From NCBI GenBank assembly GCA_946886875.1, contig CAMPJN010000215.1, positions 1 through 6,624 of the forward strand: a DNA stretch of 6,624 nucleotides, given 5' to 3'. Numbering within the stretch: position 1 is the stretch's first letter; the number at the start of each line of letters is the position of its first letter. The stretch comes from an uncultured Pseudomonas sp. Its GTDB lineage: Bacteria > Pseudomonadota > Gammaproteobacteria > Pseudomonadales > Pseudomonadaceae. The translations under genes and the position numbers were made by a program. Below are positions 1 through 4,425 of this stretch, piece by piece. Below the pieces are notes generated by a model. The model did no database searches and was not told the origin of the DNA. It saw only the letters and a program-made list of their open reading frames with translations.

Positions 1-329
1 CCGACTTCGTGGTGACCGGCGATGTCACCGAGTTCGGCCGCAAGGTGGTCGGCGATCATCAGCTGTTCGGCATTCTCGGCCGCGGCAAAGAGCAAATCGC
101 CTACGCCAAGGTCAGCCTCAATATCGTCGATGTGCGTACCTCCGAAGTGGTGTATTCGGCCCAGGGCGCGGGCGAGTACAGCCTGTCCAACCGCGAAGTG
201 ATCGGCTTCGGCGGCACCGCCAGCTATGACTCGACGCTCAACGGCAAGGTCCTCGACCTGGCGATCCGCGAAGCGGTGAACAACCTGGTCGGCGGTGTAG
301 ACAGCGGCGCCTGGCACCCCGCGCAATGA
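1..329 (+). CDS. CsgG/HfaB-family outer-membrane lipoprotein, 3' part (cut by window edge)
   Basis: This is the C-terminal ~108 residues of a CsgG-like protein. The reading frame is open to the left edge (first full codon at base 3), so the GTG at 9 is not taken as the start. The segment DFVVTGDVTEFG, followed by alternating beta strands (AYAKVSLNIVDVRTSEVVYS, then the Gly-rich GFGGTASYDSTLNGKVLDLA), fits the CsgG fold, where the strand 'x-V-x-LRLVDxxTGEVxxS' precedes a terminal helix. In the family, CsgG forms curli secretion pores, but many Pseudomonas paralogues sit next to DUF4810 and DUF799 lipoproteins rather than curli genes, as here, and have no established function. The stop codon overlaps the following ATG (ATGA at 326-329), showing tight operon packing. 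The signal peptide and lipobox would lie outside the window. Confidence 0.8.
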   Translation, partial: DFVVTGDVTEFGRKVVGDHQLFGILGRGKEQIAYAKVSLNIVDVRTSEVVYSAQGAGEYSLSNREVIGFGGTASYDSTLNGKVLDLAIREAVNNLVGGVDSGAWHPAQ

Positions 330-335
330 GCAGCG

Positions 336-340
336 AAGGA
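336..340 (+). promoter_or_regulatory. Ribosome binding site selecting the ATG at 350
   Basis: AAGGA lies 9 bases before the ATG at 350. It favours that start over the in-frame ATG at 326, which overlaps the preceding stop codon and would add eight hydrophilic residues before the lipoprotein signal. Confidence 0.55.
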
Positions 341-349
341 ACGAGCGAA

Positions 350-718
350 ATGAATTCTGGATTAGCCGTCAAACCCAGCGCCCTGTTGGCGCTGCTGGCC
401 AGCGTCGCGCTGCTCGGCGGTTGCGTCGCCCAGCCACAACCGCTTTACCACTGGAGCGGCTACCAGGAGCAGGTCTACGCCCATTTCACCGGCGAAAGCA
501 GCGACCCGGCGCAACAGATCGCCGCACTGGAGGCCAGCCTGCAAGAAGCCCGCAGCCGCGCGCAGACACCCGCGCCAGGCTTCCATGCGCACCTGGGTAT
601 GCTCTATGCCGAAGTAGGTAAAGCCGATCAGGTTCGCCAGCAATTCGAAACCGAAAAAGCGCTGTTCCCGGAGTCCGCGGCTTACATGGACTTTCTTCTG
701 CGCAACGCCGCGAAATAA
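350..718 (+). CDS. DUF4810 domain-containing lipoprotein
   Basis: This is a small predicted outer-membrane lipoprotein of 122 residues when started at 350. The N-terminus is a lipoprotein signal: a charged start, a hydrophobic stretch ALLALLASVALLGG and a lipobox LGGC with Cys25 as the lipidated residue. The mature part begins with an aromatic motif (PLYHWSGYQEQVY), then a predicted helix-turn-helix pair (DPAQQIAALEASLQEAR and GFHAHLGMLYAEVGKADQV) resembling a TPR-like hairpin, and ends FPESAAYMDFLL. This matches the DUF4810 family, which is regularly encoded between CsgG-like and DUF799 genes. The function is unknown. Its position suggests the three proteins act together at the outer membrane, which is inferred from conserved gene order. 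A start at 326 (130 residues) is possible. Confidence 0.82.
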   Translation: MNSGLAVKPSALLALLASVALLGGCVAQPQPLYHWSGYQEQVYAHFTGESSDPAQQIAALEASLQEARSRAQTPAPGFHAHLGMLYAEVGKADQVRQQFETEKALFPESAAYMDFLLRNAAK

Positions 719-733
719 CCCGAGACCGATTCG

Positions 734-1411
734 ATGATGCCCTTCCCGACCCTTTCCAAGCTGTGCGCGCTGGTGCTCGCTGGCCTGCTCGCCGGTTGCG
801 CCACGCCGCCCGCGACCTATGACTACAGTGCGTTTCAGCGCAGCAATCCGGCCTCCATCGTGGTGCTGCCGCCGGTCAACACCTCGCCGGATATCAAGGC
901 GACCTACAGCATGCTCGCCCAGGTAACCCATCCGCTCGCCGAAGCGGGTTACTACGTGCTGCCGGTCGCGCTGGTGGACGAAACCTTCAAGCAGAATGGC
1001 CTGCTCAACCCCGAGGAAATGCACCAGGCGCCGCCGGCCAAGCTGCGCGAGATTTTCGGTGCGGACGCCGCGCTCTATATCGAGGTCAGCCAGTACGGCA
1101 GCAGCTACAAGGTGATCGTCAGCGAAGTCGCGGTGGCCGCTAACGCCAAGCTGGTCGACCTGCGCAGCGGCCAACTGCTCTGGGAAGGCAGCGCCTTCGC
1201 CAGCACCGCGGAGAACCAGAACAACTCCGGCGGCGGCCTGGTAGGCATGCTGATCACCGCAGCGGTCAACCAGATCATCAATACCCTCAGCGAACGCGGC
1301 CATCAGGTCGCCGGCATCACCAGCGAGCGCCTGCTCAGCCCGCGCGCCAACGGCATCCTGCCCGGCCCACGCTCGCCGCAGCACGCACAGAACCAGCTGG
1401 CGGCGCACTGA
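734..1411 (+). CDS. DUF799 / GNA1162-family lipoprotein
   Basis: The product is 225 residues long with a clear lipoprotein signal: LCALVLAGLLAGC, lipobox LAGC, lipidated Cys22. The mature protein opens with a beta strand ASIVVLPPVNTSPDIKA followed by a helix and VLPVALVDETFKQNGL. A later core contains GADAALYIEVSQYGSSY and the strand AKLVDLRSGQLLWEG. This is the pattern of the DUF799 (GNA1162-like) family, whose fold resembles the periplasmic protein TolB N-domain and the CsgG anticodon-binding-like domain. It is the third gene of the lipoprotein trio, starting 15 bases after DUF4810 ends. Two ATGs are adjacent at 734 and 737, and the upstream ribosome binding site is weak (a GAGA stretch), so translation may be coupled. 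The C-terminal ~25 residues (RANGILPGPRSPQ and on) look disordered. The function is unproven. An assembly or transport role in the envelope is inferred. Confidence 0.85.
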   Translation: MMPFPTLSKLCALVLAGLLAGCATPPATYDYSAFQRSNPASIVVLPPVNTSPDIKATYSMLAQVTHPLAEAGYYVLPVALVDETFKQNGLLNPEEMHQAPPAKLREIFGADAALYIEVSQYGSSYKVIVSEVAVAANAKLVDLRSGQLLWEGSAFASTAENQNNSGGGLVGMLITAAVNQIINTLSERGHQVAGITSERLLSPRANGILPGPRSPQHAQNQLAAH

Positions 1412-1418
1412 CCAGCGA

Positions 1419-1448
1419 GCTGGCGCTGGCCGAGTGTCCAGCGCCAGC
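1419..1448. terminator. Strong GC hairpin between convergent genes, probable bidirectional terminator
   Basis: GCTGGCGCTGG (1419-1429) and CCAGCGCCAGC (1438-1448) form a perfect 11-bp stem with an 8-base loop. It starts 8 bases after the DUF799 stop and ends 17 bases from the stop of the convergent minus-strand gene. No T-run follows on either strand, so intrinsic termination would be weak. It may work with Rho or protect the 3' ends of both mRNAs. Confidence 0.55.
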
Positions 1449-1465
1449 CGTTCAGGGTTTGCCGA

Positions 1466-2140
1466 TCAGCTCGATTGCTTGGCCTTGTCCTGGCTCAGCG
1501 TCATCACTGCATCCGCCTTTATTTCCCGCTCCGAAAAGAAGCCCGGGGTCAGCGCACCGACCACGCTTACCCGATCGCCTTCCTCAACCTGCTGGTAACC
1601 CTGCTTGTCGAGTGGGTTGTAAGGCATGCTCGAGGTATCGACGCGCAAGGTGCCGCTGCCGATATCCACGCTGAATTCCCGGCCGTCGATATCCGTCACC
1701 CGGCCCTGTATCGCGGCCGTAGTTGTGGCCACTACGTTGACCAAGGCGACGTCCTCCTCGTCGGCATCATTGGCAAAGAAGAAACTGTTCAGCCCCTTCA
1801 CATACACGCTATCAGCTTCGATTTTTGCCACTTCGAACAAGTCGTCGTCGATCCGGCCATAGACAGTAACCTTGTCGCCGTTAAGCAGCTTGTAACCCTC
1901 CCGGTACCAATCCCAGTCGTCCATCTCCACCGTGATGATCCCGTCGCCATAATCGAGCACGAAGCTGTCCGCCTTGGCCGACTGCACAGTGCCGTTGATG
2001 CTGATGAAACTGTCATCCGATTTGCTGTATGGCTGAACCTTGTTCTGCGCATCCTCCGTATTGGTTTCAGCGGCCAAGGCCGGCACCGCGAGGGCGGGGA
2101 GCATGGCAGCAGCGAATAGGTATTGCTTGAACCTGGTCAT
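1466..2140 (-). CDS. Secreted protein with two tandem OB-like (BOF/DUF5666-type) domains
   Basis: The product has 224 residues. The first 23 form a Sec signal peptide (hydrophobic AAAMLPALAVPALA, AxA cleavage before AETNT), so the protein is exported to the periplasm or beyond. Two copies of the same ~68-residue beta unit follow at residues 46-113 and 144-213. Each begins with a G-x-V strand (INGTVQSAKADSFVLD; IQGRVTDIDGREFSVD), has a strand forming ITVEMDD or LRVDTSS, a central 'GY..(L/V)..GD(K/R)V(T/S)V(Y/V)G' signature, and closes with 'EVAKIEADSV' or 'EREIKADAV'. This is the layout of small OB folds such as BOF and DUF5666. The protein is very acidic, with a DDWDWY patch at 74-79. The start is supported by a GAGGAG ribosome site 8 bases upstream. 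A perfect palindrome TGAATATTCA (2155-2164) sits just upstream and may be an operator. The ligand and role are unknown. Confidence 0.75.
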   Translation of the reverse strand: MTRFKQYLFAAAMLPALAVPALAAETNTEDAQNKVQPYSKSDDSFISINGTVQSAKADSFVLDYGDGIITVEMDDWDWYREGYKLLNGDKVTVYGRIDDDLFEVAKIEADSVYVKGLNSFFFANDADEEDVALVNVVATTTAAIQGRVTDIDGREFSVDIGSGTLRVDTSSMPYNPLDKQGYQQVEEGDRVSVVGALTPGFFSEREIKADAVMTLSQDKAKQSS

Positions 2141-2154
2141 GGATATGTCTCCTC

Positions 2155-2186
2155 TGAATATTCAACACGGCTGCGACACAGCAGCC
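2155..2186 (-). promoter_or_regulatory. Palindrome and hairpin upstream of the OB-domain gene
   Basis: There is a perfect 10-bp palindrome TGAATATTCA (2155-2164), then a hairpin GGCTGC-GACACA-GCAGCC (2169-2186) with a 6-bp stem. Both lie within 50 bases of the minus-strand start codon, where an operator or 5'-UTR structure would be. I could not place a convincing -35/-10 pair, so a regulatory role is only suggested by position. Confidence 0.25.
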
Positions 2187-2366
2187 ACCCGACGCACAAG
2201 CTCAGAGATGATGCAGGGTCAGCTTGAACGCTTATAAATTACGAGGCCGATGGCCAAGGAAGAGTTCCTCAAACAAAATGGGGGGCCTTCCGGCGGGGAC
2301 ACCGACACCGGCGGGCGCAATCTCTTCTACGCTGAAACGGTAACGAATAACCGCCGGGGAGAGATG

Positions 2367-3101
2367 ATGGGACGCCTATTCGTCGCCGCCGTGCTGATGT
2401 CGGCGGTCTGCAGCCAGGCCTCGGCCGGGCCGACCTACGTGGTGGGGGTCGAAGCGCTGAACTACTACCCGCATTACAGCAATGCAGACGGCACCTTCAG
2501 CGGTTTCGCCCGCGACCTGCTGGATGCCTTCGCCCAGACCCAGGGCTACCGCTTCGACTATCGACCGCTGCCGGTGGCGCGACTCTACAAAACCTTCTTC
2601 GCCGGCGAGCTGGACTTCAAATACCCGGACAACCCCGACTGGCAAACCAGCAAACGCCAGGGCTTGGAGATCCATTATTCCGCTCCGCTGGCGAGCTATA
2701 TCGACGGCGTATTACTGCTGCCGGCAAACCAGGGCAAAGGCGTCGCACGGCTGACCAGCCTCGGCACCGTGCGCGGCTTTACCCCCCGGGACTATCTCGA
2801 CGCCATCGCCCGCGGGAGCCTCGAAGTGCGCGAAGTCACCACCCTCAAACAATCATTGCTGCAAGGGATCAATGGTCGGGTGGACGGCGTTTATATGAAT
2901 GTCGACGTCGGCCGCTATCAATTGGACAAAGTCCTGAATCGGCCCGGCGCCCTGGTATTCGATGAGTCGCTGCCTCACAGCAGCGGCGCCTACAGGCTGT
3001 CGAGCATCCGCCACCCGACGCTGCTCGACGCCCTCAACGTCTTCATCCACAGCCACGCCGCCGAAGTGCAGGCGATGAAGGACAAGTACGGCTTGCAATA
3101 G
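2367..3101 (+). CDS. Periplasmic solute-binding protein, family 3 type
   Basis: The product has 244 residues. It begins with a signal peptide (GRLFVAAVLMSAVCSQASA, cleavage AxA before GPTYVV), so the mature protein is periplasmic. The strand YVVGVEALNYYPHYS, then GTFSGFARDLLDAFAQTQGY, 'LPVARLYKTFFAGELDFKYP' and a late helix-rich C-terminus match the two-lobed SBP_bac_3 fold used by ABC transporters and some sensors to bind amino acids and similar small solutes. 'G(R)VDGVYMNVDVGRY' is the usual second-lobe motif. No permease or ATPase gene is adjacent, so it may serve a distant transporter, act as a sensor input or be an orphan. ATGs occur at 2364 and 2367. A GGAG ends 5 bases before 2367 and only 2 before 2364, hence the choice. 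An in-frame ATG at 2250 would bury the signal peptide behind 39 polar residues and is unlikely. The 3' end abuts the PL7 remnant. Confidence 0.8.
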   Translation: MGRLFVAAVLMSAVCSQASAGPTYVVGVEALNYYPHYSNADGTFSGFARDLLDAFAQTQGYRFDYRPLPVARLYKTFFAGELDFKYPDNPDWQTSKRQGLEIHYSAPLASYIDGVLLLPANQGKGVARLTSLGTVRGFTPRDYLDAIARGSLEVREVTTLKQSLLQGINGRVDGVYMNVDVGRYQLDKVLNRPGALVFDESLPHSSGAYRLSSIRHPTLLDALNVFIHSHAAEVQAMKDKYGLQ

Positions 3102-3119
3102 GCCAAGCACCGCGCGACG

Positions 3120-3741
3120 GAAACGGCGATCTCCAGCCGGCTCGCACAGCCGATCGACCCGCGAATTATCCTCGGCCGCGGCGGCATGCGGCTCGACCTT
3201 GTTCTTCTGGGCGCCGGTTACCGGCATCACTACCCGCGGCAGCGTCTATCCGCGCAGCGAATTGCGCGAAACCCTAGCCAGCGGCGAGCTACATAACTGG
3301 CATTACGGCACGGGCAGCCATCGCCTGAACGTTTCGATGGCCGTGACCCAGGTGCCCTCCAGCGGCAAAACCGTGATTGGCCAGATCCACTCCAAGGACA
3401 ACTCCAAGCCCTTCGCCAAGATCGTCTACCGCCACTACAACGGCGTCGGTTATGTCGGCCTGGAAATCCGCAAGAAGCCCAACGACGCGGCAAGCCCGGT
3501 GGCACTCGCCTACAAGGGCGTGCCCCTGCATTACCCCTTCGACTATTCGTTCGACATCAGCAACGGCAACCAGTTGACGGTCAACCTCCACGGCCTGACC
3601 TACACCACCACCATCGACCCGCAATGGAGCGGCAAACGCTTCTACTTCAAGACCGGCATGTACGTGATCGACAACGAAGGCGCGGAAACCGAAGGCGGCA
3701 GGGTCGAGATGTACTCGCTCGATCTGCAGCACCTGCAATAG
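3120..3741 (+). pseudogene. Polysaccharide lyase family 7 (alginate lyase), 5' end missing or frameshifted
   Basis: PL7 enzymes cleave alginate by beta-elimination. The three family signatures are present in one frame, counting the TTG at 3199 as residue 1: PRSELRE (Arg19, Arg23), QIH (Gln62, catalytic His64) and YFKTGMY (catalytic Tyr155). The end EGGRVEMYSLDLQHLQ is the normal PL7 C-terminus, so the active-site core is complete. The front is not. PL7 proteins normally carry some 40-45 residues before FFWAPVTG, opening with a 'DLSTWNLxxP' strand. Here the core frame runs back only to a stop at 3076 with no ATG or GTG, and its sole TTG lies inside the conserved core with no ribosome site. A different frame, about 3120-3160, encodes a piece resembling the expected upstream segment (ETAISSRLAQ), suggesting a frameshift. 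I judge it a recently inactivated gene joined to the solute-binding protein gene. Expression as a 180-residue protein from TTG 3199 is possible but less likely. Confidence 0.7.
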
Positions 3742-3758
3742 GGCTGCGCACAGCAGCC
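3742..3758 (+). terminator. Small hairpin directly after the PL7 stop codon
   Basis: GGCTGC-GCACA-GCAGCC has a perfect 6-bp stem and 5-base loop, starting on the base after the stop. No T-run follows, so it is at best a weak or Rho-assisted terminator or an mRNA-end stabiliser. It is nearly identical to the hairpin at 2169-2186. Confidence 0.35.
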
Positions 3759-3775
3759 GCAGTATCTGACGTGTG

Positions 3776-3843
3776 CTGGCGATCTTCGTAGGGTAAAACA
3801 TCGCCAGGACGCCGGGCCCCAGGACACTTTGCGCCTGGCGATG
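3776..3843. repeat. Three copies of CTGGCGAT forming alternative hairpins
   Basis: CTGGCGAT occurs directly at 3776-3783 and 3835-3842 and inverted at 3800-3807 (ATCGCCAG). The middle copy can pair with either outer copy: an 8-bp stem with the left one, or a 10-bp stem CATCGCCAGG / CCTGGCGATG with the right one. The left spacer includes TTCGTAGGGTAAAACA, which recalls the GTAGGGT-containing dispersed repeats seen in pseudomonads, so a decayed repeat element is possible. Confidence 0.5.
3795..3843 (-). terminator. Probable terminator of the effector-chaperone unit
   Basis: Read on the minus strand, CATCGCCAGG (3843-3834) and CCTGGCGATG (3808-3799) form a perfect 10-bp stem around a 25-base loop. 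The stem is followed at once by TTTT (3798-3795). It lies about 70 bases after the chaperone stop, where the end of this transcript is expected. The long loop and short T-run make it a moderate rather than ideal intrinsic terminator. Confidence 0.5.
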
Positions 3844-3913
3844 CAACCTCCAACCGGAGCATAGCCAGGTAGATCAGGAAGCAGCGCGATTCGAGTCCGT
3901 ATCCGGATATTCT

Positions 3914-4309
3914 TCAGGCTCTCCCTGCCACCAAACTTTTTCCCCACTCAACCAATTTGATCAACTCCTTGCATATCGCGTCAGCGCTCACGCTCAGGCG
4001 GGGCAAAGTGATATAGGAAAAATAGAAACCGGAACTTTCATCGAGGCCCACACCGGGTCCATTGGTACGAAGCGGATTGAGGCCGGCCCACAGGATACGC
4101 TTGAGCAGTGCATCCTGATCCTGAGCCGACTGGGTATCCAGTGCGCCTATCAGCATGATCCGCTCCGTCGGCGCGTCATAGCGCAACAGCACGGGATGCT
4201 GCTCATCAATCATCAGGGAGTACTCATGGCCTGCCGGCAACCCCTCGGTCTCCAGCTCCATTTTTTTCATCACATCGGCAAACAGGTTTTTGATAAACAG
4301 GTCGTTCAT
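3914..4309 (-). CDS. CesT-family type III secretion chaperone
   Basis: The product is a small acidic cytoplasmic protein of 131 residues (18 Asp/Glu against 13 Lys/Arg), the usual size and charge of class I type III chaperones. It opens with an amphipathic helix (LFIKNLFADVMKKMELE), then the beta strands HEYSLMIDEQ, PVLLRYDA and RIMLIGALDT typical of CesT/Tir chaperones, a helix DALLKRILWAGLNPL, a strand SSGFYFSYITLPRLSV and a closing helix ADAICKELIKLVEWGKSL. Such proteins dimerise and hold the N-terminal region of one effector in an unfolded, secretion-ready state. It has no leader peptide. The start at 4309 is set by AAGGAA five bases upstream; an in-frame ATG at 4372 has no such site. No separate hrp box lies in the 116 bases before it, so it is probably co-transcribed with the upstream effector candidate, its likely partner. 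Confidence 0.8.
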   Translation of the reverse strand: MNDLFIKNLFADVMKKMELETEGLPAGHEYSLMIDEQHPVLLRYDAPTERIMLIGALDTQSAQDQDALLKRILWAGLNPLRTNGPGVGLDESSGFYFSYITLPRLSVSADAICKELIKLVEWGKSLVAGRA

Positions 4310-4314
4310 GATCG

Positions 4315-4320
4315 TTCCTT
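4315..4320 (-). promoter_or_regulatory. Ribosome binding site of the chaperone gene
   Basis: AAGGAA on the minus strand, five bases from the ATG ending at 4309. It decides between this start and the longer in-frame ATG at 4372. Confidence 0.6.
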
Positions 4321-4425
4321 GCCACCTGGCGCCACGACGCCTGAGCGGGAAATTGTGAAGTGTTGCCGCCACCCATAGAAGCTATCGCCGTCCCGACGCA
4401 GTTCGCGACGAAACGAAAACCGATC

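Noticed and set aside
362..1408. Long minus-strand open frame (348 codons) opposite the two lipoprotein genes
   Set aside because: It is antisense to two genes with clear lipoboxes and family signatures. Its product is Arg/Gly/Ala-rich low-complexity sequence typical of a GC-rich shadow frame.
1475..2119. Plus-strand open frame (214 codons) opposite the OB-domain gene
   Set aside because: The minus-strand product has a signal peptide, a good ribosome site and an internal duplication; the plus-strand frame has none of these.
2290..2315. Direct repeat CCGGCGGG twice, 18 bases apart, upstream of the solute-binding protein gene
   Set aside because: It is too short and GC-biased to separate from chance, with no known regulator site resembling it.
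2250..2366. Upstream ATG that would lengthen the solute-binding protein by 39 residues
   Set aside because: It would place a polar stretch before a good signal peptide. The ribosome site GGAG lies next to the ATGs at 2364/2367 instead.
3289..3846. Minus-strand open frame (185 codons) over the PL7 region
   Set aside because: The plus strand encodes the conserved PL7 motifs there. The opposite frame is Val/Ala/Gly-rich with no recognisable family.
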